A stretch of DNA of 64,000 nucleotides from an uncultured Eggerthella sp. (GCA_958431815.1 CAUASB010000003.1:124001-188000), one strand, 5' to 3'; counted from the first letter of the stretch, positions 27,601 through 34,718 are shown. The notes: a model not told the origin generated them from the letters alone. Program-made: numbers and translations.

Positions 27601-28157
27601 GCTTCATCACCAAGGGGATCGTTGCATCCCTTGTCTTTGTAAATGGTTACCGAAAGCCCCTGAGTAACCTCGCGAGATTCAGCATCAGGATTGTATTCGT
27701 TCGCCTGCACCGCAACACCATTGCCGTTCTGGGCTGCGGGCTGTGGGGTGTTTTGCGATGCGGACGCATTCGCCGTTGCGGCGCTATTCGTGCTTACCGC
27801 TCCCGAAGCACCCCCCCCCGTGACGGAATTTGCGCTCTGATCCGCTGGGGTTGCGGCAGTGCCCGTGGCAGCATTTGCCGTGCCAGAGGCCGAGCCATTT
27901 GCTGCGGCGGTACCTGACGCCGCACTGGCGGTACCTGACACTGCACCGGTGGCATCGCTCGCCGAGCCACTCGCACTGTCAGCAGATTCCGTTGCAACCT
28001 GCTGTGCCTGCTCCGCATTTTGCTGGGCAGAGTCGTTCACCACAGAAGCAGAAGCCTTCGACAAAGGCGAAAGGCCCAGCACCAAGATGATAGCGAGCAT
28101 CGTGTTCACTATCTTGGTACTAAGCTTGCTCCTTATCTGGTCGCTGTTCCCGTTCAC
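18678..28157 (-). CDS. giant cell-wall adhesin with 15 tandem pilin-type isopeptide domains
   Basis: 3159 residues from the GTG at 28157 (AGAGG 7 nt upstream; the frame is open to 28241). Order: signal peptide (NTMLAIILVLGLSPLSKASA); a low-complexity Ala/Ser/Gly/Thr linker to about residue 145; about 900 residues of adhesin-type beta domains, including segments resembling the Cna collagen-binding fold (WTIRVSPSTFATNLTIDDEI); one SpaA/CnaB prealbumin-like domain (about 1085-1180, YGITVRKTDDTG...); then 15 Spy0128/FctA-like repeats of about 127 residues (about 1180-3090). Each repeat has a first-strand Lys (x-K-x-VNG), a Glu (Y-x-I-x-E) and a last-strand Asn (F-x-N-x-Y), the triad that makes Lys-Asn isopeptide bonds. 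The end is a VKTGD sorting-like motif, membrane helix and RRRKH tail. No sortase gene is nearby. A G9 tract near the 5' end suggests on/off switching. Confidence 0.93.
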   Translation of the reverse strand: MNGNSDQIRSKLSTKIVNTMLAIILVLGLSPLSKASASVVNDSAQQNAEQAQQVATESADSASGSASDATGAVSGTASAASGTAAANGSASGTANAATGTAATPADQSANSVTGGGASGAVSTNSAATANASASQNTPQPAAQNGNGVAVQANEYNPDAESREVTQGLSVTIYKDKGCNDPLGDEAVSADTVLYGKVNIDFSSSEAPTLACPNIAYKLPADQIDAPNQGPSTLYDSGNNVAGTWSIKDGVAYLKYNEDWLRAHSSNMTAHFSFDFTLADSNKGDGSQTTVSFPRVANGVTIKTKDGNVDGNKFGASPSKEWETPKFDASDNSYTWTIRVSPSTFATNLTIDDEIGSNLEYVSDSFKLVDANGNQVAGTCSASIDGKKAAISLGDLSKGTYYVQYKTTVSSSALSALKDNTQLENVGNKATWTWGKDGQNKSNEVSRDPQKVKYNMVSKSSSGTSDDITWTVELNAGDLKADMSNYAFSDTLGAGHSFKQGTQYEVKDASGATIASGPVDPSTKNLQVTLPSNVGKQKLTVTYHTTMDDASSKDAVSNKVEVTPPASSVYPKGEAEASYQPDDNETYITKKLTDSSTVEQDGYATWSSTINFTKLSQSTDPTTIVFYDKIEKKAWTGHMTFDNVVVSVDGTNQVLSKDTDYALTKNGQYSEIEITFKNTDLVKSLLGANGHDVIVSYRTHCDISNDVYTNTSSLKVSNVDKGSASDSYAIDKAVIPEVSKWVGGTWWDANYYWGEGEAKGAWITSWNVAVNKTSKSGKAVATADLKGQPIVVKDTMDKGMVYVDGSAGYNLIADNNSLSKWQQDFKNSGSVSAQDGKTVFTIPTDAVTTAEGSTKAYAELWYRTAVKPSSVEVGTSKDFSNTAEAKSGETVFPSATSKTTVTNNVLEKTSARAADDSHVTYTIKVNPNALDLNPNSDSLTLTDVMDSGCSFTNGSLRVTQNGNDITNSISYSLENTQGDNGAAATKLTLTVPDSASLVVTYDVAPQGALDDEVVINNTVSLNGFTNAVVPTSGKWRVQKSNAGTEAQSYGITVRKTDDTGKMPLKGAQFSLYKVDLDKSTANNLVTEPVSGNVDVETNLFGVASFGSKDQPLDANVLYYYVETKAPSGYEITNPNPTYVMFSGTSAQDKKDYAAALEKAQALDINPSAGTSFSVYDKKKDETQPTGSAMLSVQKKVNSGDPAADQSFDFSIVGNDEASKSKMPEHISATTTGVSVASFGKINFTKEDIGKTYVYTIKETSAAPNDGKVWTMARDVTATVTVGSPTEDAPSVIPVSVAYSSASADGSAALFNNTFKAPDSATAQLKIHKTVEAVEGSNISPDEKFTFELYKADENGDKTDEKIGDSISVERNGEANFEDLSFDAEGTCNYVIHEVGHDDHGWVPASDVKAQVVVGKSNDGARFEVKSITYNGKADECASFVDTYKAKGTSAQLGAKKLLDGAVLNKDQFQFQLKDADGKVLQTKANDGDGKVTFDDISYDKAGEYVYSISEVIPSDAVNDVKDGITYDPSAHTVKVVVTDGGQGQLHASVKYDDSDTVPVFTNKYTPATGSFSIDIQKTVNGSSENGIVNGYAFSAAAMGDNADQAPKLDSIITGEDGKASFVGSLAESDMGKTYRYEISETSKQKDGWTNALSQTVEVKVSDHRNAEGKIDAAISYPEGASCLTFNNTYTAKGSATLSVVKQVNGEAPAEDQAFDFALSRDGADADSAEAPLPEQCTATTNGSASASFGAIEFTKDDIGKTYHYVITETSNLGDGWTKADPVKVTVSVGEPSSDNLASIPVSVSYGDNNAASQDGSALFNNTYREVGGSFSLALKKSVEGKNLDRSFDFAVEAVGENADNAPRFEQTVASSDESGNASFGFAKLTAENKGKTYTYKISETSSLGAGWTKAADVYAKVAVSDSLNNEGDYWATVSYSANEDGSAPYSGSAQFANKYQQASGSFGLDLVKTVNGKSENVSGFWFKATSDDEGAPSFDEQVTDAEGKASFKFDGLDDSYEGKEFTYTISEDLENGKGWTKAADVAAKVQIGQRGDDNKFHPTVTYEGFSAGSVAAFNNTYTATGSAVLSVIKKVNGAEPDSDAEFEFALSAGLKTRDAPLPSVTTCKTIGSKAAKFGEISYSLSDAGKTYEYRIHETTPATVGWTMAGDVIAKVTVGVDNGDGTLKPSTVEYVDADNEQASAAVDTQNSAALFNNQYQQASGKFQLGLTKTVNGGVPLQGETFKFSATSSDEGAPTFNNVTTDENGEAKFAEATLSDKDAGKTYTYRIHEVSDLTDGSGSWTKAPDVIATVQVSNRTDNNELTATVTYKQDSAEARSAESAAVFNNEYQPKSVSAPIEISKTVNGGALLTGESFTFQLTDNDGKQIGEEKTISGNDAEAKATFTTPDLTEPGEYTYWVKESSSPGENWTNDEPIKVVVKVGTEGKRDLKIESVKYFRGTEELPAAVFNNTHADKNAEAFLKVSKTVNGAEDKNLQKQFEFQLQPKNNAPMPEGFDKATVTGTSSVSFSKIVYDKAGAYNYVIHESSKPGPGWKNAADVNATVEVGYADNGRDLVVKSIEYNNQKVDAAAFDNAYEATGQVTLSVVKQVNGKDPMAGEKFQFALTGQNGAPMPAEGVTCETVGNALAQFGSIPFTLADAGKTYTYTISEVSQGGFGWKMADPVTATVTVGQDSGDGTLSASTVTYSVSGANGEAALFNNIYTANTQVALGVHKTVQGGTDKVKDESFDFELHEADEQGNMTGEVIGTVSAKANETKSFNPISYTTADAGKTFTYWIHEVGHNDKGWTADKDAKVTVKVSENADRSLATEVAYDRGASAAEFANTYATSGQATLSVLKTVNGGTDEGMGQKFHFDLYNADDQGNAQGEKISSVEAGVGEKASFGAIDLSGEGTYHYVIKEAGYNDGAWFAAGDVVATVTAADNGDGTLNVSVKYSNADSQQDAALFDNAYAPATATIQVKKTVNGEKAPADTHFTFELQPQDGAPMPEEATADTFGGDTCSFGDIEYTQPDTYRYVIHETANLGEGWTNAADVPVTVKVVRDEDARTLKVESVDYGDSTYVEDGQTMALFDNKYVPSQPEGPGSNTPEQQQPAGGASSDSQAVTNDVKAAGVKTGDNLMVVGGAIAVVAVAAAAIAAFALRRRKH
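18900..24615 (-). repeat. 15 tandem ~380-bp repeats encoding pilin-type domains
   Basis: The repeats share short blocks (TVNG, GKTYTY, GWTKAADV, FNNTY) but differ widely elsewhere, so they are old, diverged duplications rather than a recent expansion. Boundaries fall at the FNNTY-x-A-x-G hinge. Confidence 0.85.
27811..27819 (-). repeat. G9 homopolymer in the adhesin coding sequence
   Basis: Nine C on the plus strand (nine G in the coding strand) encode Thr-Gly-Gly-Gly at about residues 113-116. Loss of one G leads to TAA five codons later; gain of one leads to TAG about nine codons later, so slippage would switch the gene off. Confidence 0.9.
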
Positions 28158-28801
28158 GTTCGCACCTCTTCTTCGTTGCTTGTACGTATGCAATTCCCCT
28201 AGAAAACAAAAATGCCCTGATCGTTTGATACAGAGCGGCAAAGCCGTGAGCCACCGGCCACGGCAAACTATCTTCTATGGAAATTGATGCAATCAAGGAA
28301 GCACACCAGCTTTGCGCTTCGGCGAAGCGGTGCTACGAACGCAATGCGATCAAAAGCCATCATTCAGTGAACGTACGCGAATACAAAGCGATGCCTCCTT
28401 TCTTACAAAGCCAAGCGAGCTTGTCCTTCAACCCCTTGGCTGGAATTTATGGGACCGATTATATGAGGACCGTTACCAAACTGCAATAAAATTCAGCATC
28501 AGTTTTTCGGGTTGAAACAACCTTCTGCCTTCGATGTCGGCGGAGGTACTTCTTCACATAAGGTTTGTTAAATGAATACCCAGCCAGATCAAGGCAATGA
28601 AGCGCCTGCCGATGAAAACAAGCAAGGGCAAGTAATAATAAACCCCTTTCGGCTTTGAGAAGTGCAGCTGGCACCCTTTACTGCACTTTGCCGCGCCAAG
28701 GAGGCCAATCCCGCCGATGCACATTCGGCATGTGACCAAACGCAAAAAAGCCCCAGCTTGACCATACAAGCTGGGGCTTCAATCCACTCGTTAAACGGAG
28801 C
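28158..28801. other. 640-bp intergenic region upstream of the adhesin
   Basis: No convincing gene; short ORFs here lack Shine-Dalgarno sites and coding character. It holds a GCCGTG/CACGGC inverted repeat (28243-28264) flanked on the minus strand by two TTTGCCG copies, about 90 bp before the adhesin GTG, and the leuS terminator at its far end. Confidence 0.5.
28748..28779 (-). terminator. leuS terminator
   Basis: AAGCCCCAGCTTG (28748-28760) and CAAGCTGGGGCTT (28767-28779), followed on the minus strand by TTTTTGCG. Confidence 0.85.
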
Positions 28802-31360
28802 CTATTTGGCTACCACATTCACCAAACGGCCGGGAATAACGATAACCTTCTTGACGTCCTTGCCATCGGTTGCAGAAGCAACAGCCTCAAGCGCTGCCTC
28901 ACGCACAGCGTCTTCTGCGGCATCGGCGGCAACGGTGATCTTTGCCTTCACCTTGCCGTTTACCTGTACTGCAAGCTCAACCTCGGCAGCCTTAGCGGCA
29001 TTCGGATCGAAGTCGGGCCATGCTTCCTTATGCACAGAAGTCTTGTTATCCAGGACGTTCTTCCACAGCTCTTCGGCCCAATGCGGAGCCATCGGAGCCA
29101 GCAGCTTCACGATAACCTCGGCAATTTCCTTGTCGAATGCAGCAAGCTCAGCGTTGGCAGCGCGGTCTTCCGCAGAATTCCTGCGCAGGTAATCGCCCGT
29201 GGCGTTCACCAACTCCATGATGGCAGCAATGGCCGTGTTGAAGTTGTTGCGCGCAAAGTCGTCGATAACTTTGCCAACCACACGATGACGCTCGCGAAGC
29301 AGCTCGTCATGGGCCTTCTTCGCCTCTTCGGCCTTAGCGCCAGTCTGGAAGTAGGTTTCCTCGCCCGCCTTACCAGCAAGGTCGTTCACCATACGCCAGG
29401 TGCGGTTCAGGAACTTGTACATACCAGCCAGGCCGTCTTCGTTCCACTGCAGTTCCTTATCAGGCGGAGCCATGAACAGGATGTAAGCACGCACCGCATC
29501 GGCGCCGTAACCGGCAATCATGTCCTCGGGGCTGATTACGTTGCCCTTCGACTTGGACATTACCTCGCCGTTTTCATCGAGCACCATACCCTGGCACAGC
29601 AGATTGGTGAAGGGCTCGTCGAAGTCGAGCATGCCCATGTCCCGCAGCACCTTCGTGAAGAAGCGGCTGTACAGCAAGTGCAAAATAGCGTGCTCGATGC
29701 CGCCGATGTACTGATCGACCGGCATCCAACGGTTCACGCGTTCGGGGCTGAACGGCGCTTCGGTGTTGTGCGGGTCGGTATAGCGCATGTAGTACCAGCT
29801 GGAGCACGTGAAGGTATCCATCGTGTCCGTTTCGCGGCGAGCGGGCTTGCCGCACTTCGGGCACGTGCACTGGGCGAAGCCTTCGTGCGTTGCCAGCGTT
29901 TCGCCTGCAGCCAGGTCGATGTCCTTCGGCAAGGTTACGGGCAGCTGGTCTTCCGGAACGGGAACGATGCCGCAGTCGTCGCAATACACGATAGGAATGG
30001 GGTTGCCCCAATAGCGCTGACGGGAAATGAGCCAGTCGCGCAGGCGGAACTGCACCGACTTCTTGCCCTTGCCCTCGGCTTCAAGGTCGCCGATGATGGC
30101 GTCCACAGCGGGCGAATGCTTACCGCCCACCATGCCGGTGTACTTGCCGGACTGAACCAGCACGCCTTCTGCCTCGTAGGATTTCTCCCAGTCGACAGAC
30201 GTTACCTTGCGCTCCTGCACACCGTTCAGCTCAGAGTACAGCGGATCATCTTCGCCCAAGATGATGGGGATAATGGGCAGGTCATACTTGCGAGCGAACT
30301 CGAAGTCGCGCTGGTCGCCGCAGGGAACAGCCATTACCGCACCAGTGCCGTAGTCGGCCACAATGTAGTCAGCCACCCATACCGGCACCTTTTCGCCGTT
30401 AACAGGGTTGATAACGTAGCGGCCCGTGAAAGCGCCGTGCTTTTCGCGATCGCCCTGGGCGCGTTCTACCGCGCTTACCTTGGAAGCGCGCTCTACCAGC
30501 GCCATAACCTCGGCTTCGTATTCGGTGCCGCATACCAGGTCGTGAACCAACGGGCTTTCGGGAGCCAGCAGGAAGAAGCTGCAGCCGAACAGGGTATCGG
30601 GGCGCGTGGTGAACACGGTGATGGTCTGGCCGTCGTCCTTACCCTCGGCGGGAACGAGCTCGAAGTCTACTTCGGCGCCTTCGGAGCGGCCAATCCAGTT
30701 AGCCTGCATCTGCTTAACCGGCTCGGGCCAGCCCTTCAGCTGGTCAAGGTCGTCCAGCAGCTCCTGAGCGTAGTCGGTGATCTTGTAGTACCACTGCGTA
30801 AGATCGCGCTTTTCAACAGCACCATGGCAGCGCCAGCATTCACCTTCGGTTACCTGCTCGTTTGCCAGAACCGTTTTGCAGTTGGGGCACCAGTTAACCG
30901 GGCTGTTGCGGCGTTCCACCAAGCCGCGCTTGTACATCTGCAGGAAGATCCACTGGCCCCAGCGGTAGTATTCCGGGTCGCATGCCACGACGGTGCGGTC
31001 CCAGTCGTAGGAAAAGCCCATGCGCTTGAAGCTGGCCTTCTGCGTTTCGATGTTCGCATAGGTCCACTTGGCAGGATGGGAATTGTGCTTGATGGCGGCG
31101 TTTTCGGCAGGCAGGCCGAATGCGTCCCAGCCCATCGGATGCAGCACGTCATAACCGCGCATGGTGTAATAGCGAGCCGTTACATCGCCGATGGTGTAGT
31201 TGCGAACGTGGCCCATGTGAATGTCGCCCGAAGGGTACGGGAACATTTCAAGCACATAGCGCTTCGGCTTGCTGGTATCCTCGACTGCCTTGTGTGCGCC
31301 CGTTTCAGCCCACACCTTTTGCCAACGAGGTTCAATCTCGTGAGGATTGTATTCTTTCAT
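28802..31360 (-). CDS. leuS: leucyl-tRNA synthetase
   Basis: 852 residues, class Ia synthetase. The HIGH motif appears as PSGDIHMGHVRNY (His at about 48-51), the KMSKS loop as VMSKSKGNV near 600. Between them lie the zinc-binding CxxC knuckles (CPNCKTVLANEQVTEGECWRC, seen as CPNC and CWRC) and the CP1 editing domain with the TRPDTLFG editing motif. A TATAAT box at 31480-31485 gives a leader of roughly 115 nt with AAAAGGAT before the ATG; no T-box consensus is convincing. Confidence 0.98.
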   Translation of the reverse strand: MKEYNPHEIEPRWQKVWAETGAHKAVEDTSKPKRYVLEMFPYPSGDIHMGHVRNYTIGDVTARYYTMRGYDVLHPMGWDAFGLPAENAAIKHNSHPAKWTYANIETQKASFKRMGFSYDWDRTVVACDPEYYRWGQWIFLQMYKRGLVERRNSPVNWCPNCKTVLANEQVTEGECWRCHGAVEKRDLTQWYYKITDYAQELLDDLDQLKGWPEPVKQMQANWIGRSEGAEVDFELVPAEGKDDGQTITVFTTRPDTLFGCSFFLLAPESPLVHDLVCGTEYEAEVMALVERASKVSAVERAQGDREKHGAFTGRYVINPVNGEKVPVWVADYIVADYGTGAVMAVPCGDQRDFEFARKYDLPIIPIILGEDDPLYSELNGVQERKVTSVDWEKSYEAEGVLVQSGKYTGMVGGKHSPAVDAIIGDLEAEGKGKKSVQFRLRDWLISRQRYWGNPIPIVYCDDCGIVPVPEDQLPVTLPKDIDLAAGETLATHEGFAQCTCPKCGKPARRETDTMDTFTCSSWYYMRYTDPHNTEAPFSPERVNRWMPVDQYIGGIEHAILHLLYSRFFTKVLRDMGMLDFDEPFTNLLCQGMVLDENGEVMSKSKGNVISPEDMIAGYGADAVRAYILFMAPPDKELQWNEDGLAGMYKFLNRTWRMVNDLAGKAGEETYFQTGAKAEEAKKAHDELLRERHRVVGKVIDDFARNNFNTAIAAIMELVNATGDYLRRNSAEDRAANAELAAFDKEIAEVIVKLLAPMAPHWAEELWKNVLDNKTSVHKEAWPDFDPNAAKAAEVELAVQVNGKVKAKITVAADAAEDAVREAALEAVASATDGKDVKKVIVIPGRLVNVVAK

Positions 31361-31479
31361 GAGGCAAAATCCTTTTCCGATACTTCATGCGCGCGGCACT
31401 AGGCAATTCGCAAGGTTAAAACGCGAAAGCAGCTTCATGCGAAGCTGGCCCACCGTGCCGAATATACATACGGTTTGAC

Positions 31480-31485
31480 ATTATA
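31480..31485 (-). promoter_or_regulatory. leuS promoter -10 box
   Basis: Perfect TATAAT on the minus strand, 120 nt ahead of the leuS ATG and downstream of the preceding gene's terminator. The -35 region is weak. Confidence 0.5.
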
Positions 31486-31598
31486 TCGCGTTGCCGTTGC
31501 GCCTGCGTTTCCCCGCACAATTTCCCCTAAGCGGCACCACACGAGGTGAATAAGGCAGCGCAGCCCGTTCAGCAGCCGAACAGAACAGGGGCAACAAA

Positions 31599-31628
31599 AA
31601 AGCGGAAGCCTTGATAGACTTCCGCTTT
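31599..31628 (-). terminator. terminator of the RlpA-like gene
   Basis: AAAGCGGAAG (31599-31608) and CTTCCGCTTT (31619-31628), followed on the minus strand by TTTTGTTGC. Confidence 0.8.
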
Positions 31629-31657
31629 CGAAATACTGAAATGGAATGAAACGCTTG

Positions 31658-32842
31658 CTACAGAATACGGTAGCTTACCGTGCGAACGCCCCATGCCTGG
31701 CAGGTGCTGAACCCGAACGCCTTGAAAACACCCGGCTGCAGGTCGAGCGCGCGAGAGCCGCCGCCCATGTTGCCCAAGTCGTTGATGGTGGCAATTACCG
31801 TTTTACCGCCGTACTTGATTTCAACGGCGCGTCCCAAATAGGATCGGCAATTAGGCCAGGAAAGCGGCACCGCAACGCCCATGGAAGTGTCGTTGCAGAT
31901 AGCACCCGTTGCCGTAGTGCCTGGATTCGGGGTACCCTTGTCGCTGCTTCCGCCGTAGGCAGAGGCGGCACCCGTCTTCCAACCTGCGCTAGAGCTGCTG
32001 GAACCGGAATTACCCGAGTTCGAGCTGGAATTCGAAGAACTGGAATTGTTGTTCTTGTTGCCCGAATTGCTGGAGCTGTTGTTGGAGCTCGAGTTGTTGG
32101 TGTTCGCTGTCTGGTTACGATCGGTATCGGTGTTCCACTTGGAGCTGGTCTGCGTGTTGTTCGAAGAAGCGGCGGCAGCGGCCTGCTTTTCCTCTTCCTT
32201 CTTCTTCATTTCCTCGGCCTGAGCCTGCAAGGCAGCCAACTGAGCCTGAGCCTGCTCTTCCTTGATGGAGGAAACCTTGGCAGAAGCGTCGGACACTACT
32301 TTTTCGGCCTGGCTCTTCTTCTGATCGGCCTGATCGATCAGCTGCTGCTGTTGGTCGCGCTGGCCATCAAGCTCGCTCAACGCCTGGGAAAACGTGTCGC
32401 GCAGCTGTTCCTGCTCGGCCACCTTTTCAGCCTGATCCTGCTGGATGGAAGAATAGTACGTAAGGTTCTTGGTGAAATCAGAGATGTTTTCGCTCGTAAG
32501 AACGATGTTCACCAGCGAAAGCGCCCCATCGCTCTTGTACTGCGAAAGGATGGCATCGGAGAGCGTATCGCGTCCAGCCAGCATTTTCGACTGAGCATCT
32601 TGCACCTTCTGGGTGGTATCGCTGATCTGCGAATCGAGGTTGCTCAGCTGAGACTGAAGCGAATCGTACTCTTTGTTAAGGGAATCGAGCTCCGCCGAGG
32701 CCTGGGAAAGCGTTGCCTGAGCATCGGAAAGCTCGTCTGCGTGCGCTTCGCGCACAGCACCGGTTGCCGGCAGGGCCATGGAAAGGGCCAGTGCCACGCT
32801 AACGGGAACTGCGGTAAGCGCTTTATGTACTCGTGTAGACAT
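31658..32842 (-). CDS. secreted coiled-coil protein with C-terminal RlpA-like double-psi beta-barrel
   Basis: 394 residues from the ATG at 32842. A signal peptide (VPVSVALALSMALPATGAV, cleaved near HADE) is followed by a long PcsB-like coiled coil (about 35-225), an Asn/Ser-rich linker (about 235-290), and a C-terminal domain with GAASAYGG, TATGAICNDTSMGVAVP, VIATINDLG and ALDLQPGVFKAFG, matching the RlpA/DPBB fold that cleaves or binds peptidoglycan glycan. A TACACT box 7 nt before the ATG with no Shine-Dalgarno site suggests a leaderless mRNA. The architecture parallels secreted cell-separation hydrolases; activity is inferred. Confidence 0.88.
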   Translation of the reverse strand: MSTRVHKALTAVPVSVALALSMALPATGAVREAHADELSDAQATLSQASAELDSLNKEYDSLQSQLSNLDSQISDTTQKVQDAQSKMLAGRDTLSDAILSQYKSDGALSLVNIVLTSENISDFTKNLTYYSSIQQDQAEKVAEQEQLRDTFSQALSELDGQRDQQQQLIDQADQKKSQAEKVVSDASAKVSSIKEEQAQAQLAALQAQAEEMKKKEEEKQAAAAASSNNTQTSSKWNTDTDRNQTANTNNSSSNNSSSNSGNKNNNSSSSNSSSNSGNSGSSSSSAGWKTGAASAYGGSSDKGTPNPGTTATGAICNDTSMGVAVPLSWPNCRSYLGRAVEIKYGGKTVIATINDLGNMGGGSRALDLQPGVFKAFGFSTCQAWGVRTVSYRIL

Positions 32843-32944
32843 GCTTAAGAGTGTAGCGTACCCGCCTAAATTGGCATAATCGCACCCATTGCAACGGTTT
32901 GCCGCTTTACCCGCACAAATCCTATCACGCCAGTTCAGGCATAA

Positions 32945-32985
32945 AAAATCTCCCCATTCCGGCACCGCCGAAACAGGGAGATTTT
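32945..32985 (-). terminator. guaB terminator
   Basis: AAAATCTCCC (32945-32954) and GGGAGATTTT (32976-32985) arms with TTTTAT after the stem on the minus strand; starts 55 nt past the guaB stop. Confidence 0.75.
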
Positions 32986-33039
32986 ATGAAGAGCCGTTAG
33001 TGGCACGCTAAACGAAACAAGTTCGTTTGGGCGCTTTTC

Positions 33040-34557
33040 CTAGCGCGTGTTGCTTACGAAGGGCGTCTTGTCCTTCAGCAGAACGTCGTGTGCGCCGCCT
33101 TCAACAATGGAAGTGGAGCTGATAACAGTAAGCTTTGCCTTTTCCTGAAGCTCAGGGATGGTAAGCGCGCCGCAGTTGCACATGGTGGAACGAACCTTGG
33201 AAAGCGTAAGGTCGACGTTGTCCTTCAACGGACCAGCGTAGGGAACGTAGGAATCTACGCCCTCTTCGAAGGTCATGCCCTTCTTGTTGCCACCCAAGTC
33301 GTAGCGCTGCCAGTTGCGAGCGCGGCTGGAGCCTTCGCCCCAGTACTCCTTCATGTGCTGACCGTTTACTACAACCTTGTTGTTGGGAGCCTCGTCGAAG
33401 CGGGCGAAGTAGCGGCCCAGCATGATGAAGTCGGCGCCCATAGCAAGTGCCAGGGTAATGTGGTGGTCGTATACCGTGCCGCCGTCGGAGCAAACGGGAA
33501 CATAGACGCCCGTTTCACGGAAGTACTCGTCGCGAGCCTTGGCAACTTCGATCAGAGCCGTTGCCTGACCGCGGCCGATGCCCTTGGTTTCACGCGTGAT
33601 GCAGATGGAACCGCCGCCGATACCAACCTTGATGAAGTCGGCGCCAGCTTCAGCCAGGAAGCGGAAGCCTTCGGTGTCTACCACGTTGCCGGCGCCAACC
33701 TTTACGGAATCGCCGTAGTGAGCGCGGATCCAGGAAATGGTGCGGGACTGCCACTCGGAAAAGCCCTCGGAAGAGTCGATGCACAGAACATCGGCACCCG
33801 CTTCGATAAGCGCAGGTACGCGCTCGGCGTAGTCGCGCGTGTTGATGCCCGCGCCAACAAGGTAGCGCTTGTGGGAGTCGAGCAGTTCGTGCGGGTTGGA
33901 CTTGTGCTGTTCGTAGTCCTTGCGGAATACCATGTACATAAGGTTGTCGTTGTCGTCAACGATAGGAAGCGAATTGAGCTTGTTGTCCCAGATGATGTCG
34001 TTGGCTTCCTTCAGCGTGGTGCTGGCGTTGCCTACGATAAGCTCTTCACGCGGGGTCATGAACTCGGATACGGGAGTGTCCAGGTCCATGCGGGAAAGAC
34101 GATAGTCGCGACCGGTAACAATGCCCAGAAGCTTGCCCTGACCAAGGCCGTTGTCGGTAACAGGCATGGTGGTGTGGCCGCTCTTTTCCTTCAGCGCAAC
34201 AACGTCGCGGAGCGTTGCATTGGGGGTGAGGTTGGAATCGCTGCGCACGAAGCCGGCCTTATGGTCCTTAACGCGGCGAACCATGGCAGCCTGGTCTTCG
34301 ATGCTCTGGGAGCCGAAGATAAAGGAAAGGCCGCCCTGCTGAGCAAGCGCTACAGCCATGCCGTCGTCGGAAACGGCCTGCATGATTGCGGAAACCATGG
34401 GGATAGAAAGCTTCAGTGCAGGTTCTTCACCCTTCTTATAGCGCACGAGCGGAGTGGAAAGGTCAACCTTTTCAGGGATGCACTCCGAAGAAGAGTAGCC
34501 CGGAACAAGCAGGTACTCGTTAAAAGTACGAGAGGGTTCGTCGAAATAATGTGCCAT
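33040..34557 (-). CDS. guaB: IMP dehydrogenase
   Basis: 505 residues; oxidises IMP to XMP, the committed step of GMP synthesis. The barrel has IPMVSAIMQAVSDDGMA, the IMP-loop GIGGGSICITRE with catalytic Cys, CSDGGTVYDH and the flap region. A CBS pair is inserted at about 95-215 (VSEFMTPREEL..., NSLPIVDDNDNLMYMVFRKD). The usual GVGxPQ after the Cys loop reads GIGRGQ, a modest departure. TAAGGAG precedes the ATG; the promoter is a TATAAT about 90 nt upstream behind two tandem terminators. Confidence 0.96.
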   Translation of the reverse strand: MAHYFDEPSRTFNEYLLVPGYSSSECIPEKVDLSTPLVRYKKGEEPALKLSIPMVSAIMQAVSDDGMAVALAQQGGLSFIFGSQSIEDQAAMVRRVKDHKAGFVRSDSNLTPNATLRDVVALKEKSGHTTMPVTDNGLGQGKLLGIVTGRDYRLSRMDLDTPVSEFMTPREELIVGNASTTLKEANDIIWDNKLNSLPIVDDNDNLMYMVFRKDYEQHKSNPHELLDSHKRYLVGAGINTRDYAERVPALIEAGADVLCIDSSEGFSEWQSRTISWIRAHYGDSVKVGAGNVVDTEGFRFLAEAGADFIKVGIGGGSICITRETKGIGRGQATALIEVAKARDEYFRETGVYVPVCSDGGTVYDHHITLALAMGADFIMLGRYFARFDEAPNNKVVVNGQHMKEYWGEGSSRARNWQRYDLGGNKKGMTFEEGVDSYVPYAGPLKDNVDLTLSKVRSTMCNCGALTIPELQEKAKLTVISSTSIVEGGAHDVLLKDKTPFVSNTR

Positions 34558-34646
34558 GTAGCGCTCCTTAACTGAGTCTCATTTTTCCGATCCCCCGCTC
34601 TTGGCCGGTCCCCTTCATGCCCGGACGAGTTCCGCGAGGTTATTTC

Positions 34647-34652
34647 ATTATA
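34647..34652 (-). promoter_or_regulatory. guaB promoter -10 box
   Basis: TATAAT on the minus strand with a weak TTTCCC at about -35; it implies a GC-rich 5' leader of about 85 nt before the guaB ATG. Confidence 0.5.
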
Positions 34653-34693
34653 GACACGTGCGCGGAGCATGGGGAAAGCGATATAAGAAAAAT

Positions 34694-34718
34694 GACTACC
34701 GCCCGATGGACGGCAGTC
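34694..34718 (-). terminator. second terminator upstream of guaB
   Basis: GACTGCCG/CGGTAGTC-type stem with one mismatch followed on the minus strand by ATTTTTCTT. Confidence 0.65.

Noticed and set aside
28200..28270. GGCAAAGCC and GGCAAAC near each other, recalling a c-di-GMP riboswitch
   Set aside because: On the wrong strand for the adhesin gene and without the GEMM secondary structure.
28277..28489. 70-codon ORF upstream of the adhesin
   Set aside because: No Shine-Dalgarno site and no coding character.
29030..31402. 790-codon plus-strand ORF
   Set aside because: Antisense to leuS; product has no recognisable family features.
31520..31560. GTGGTGCCGC on the minus strand, near the T-box consensus, upstream of leuS
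   Set aside because: One mismatch in the core, no specifier stem or AGGG before it, and the likely leuS promoter lies downstream of it.
32880..32910. another possible 25-nt GGCA unit near 32871
   Set aside because: Starts GGCATAAT instead of GGCAAAAT, stands alone, and lies in the promoter of the RlpA-like gene; similarity may be chance.
33088..34575. 495-codon plus-strand ORF
   Set aside because: Antisense to guaB.
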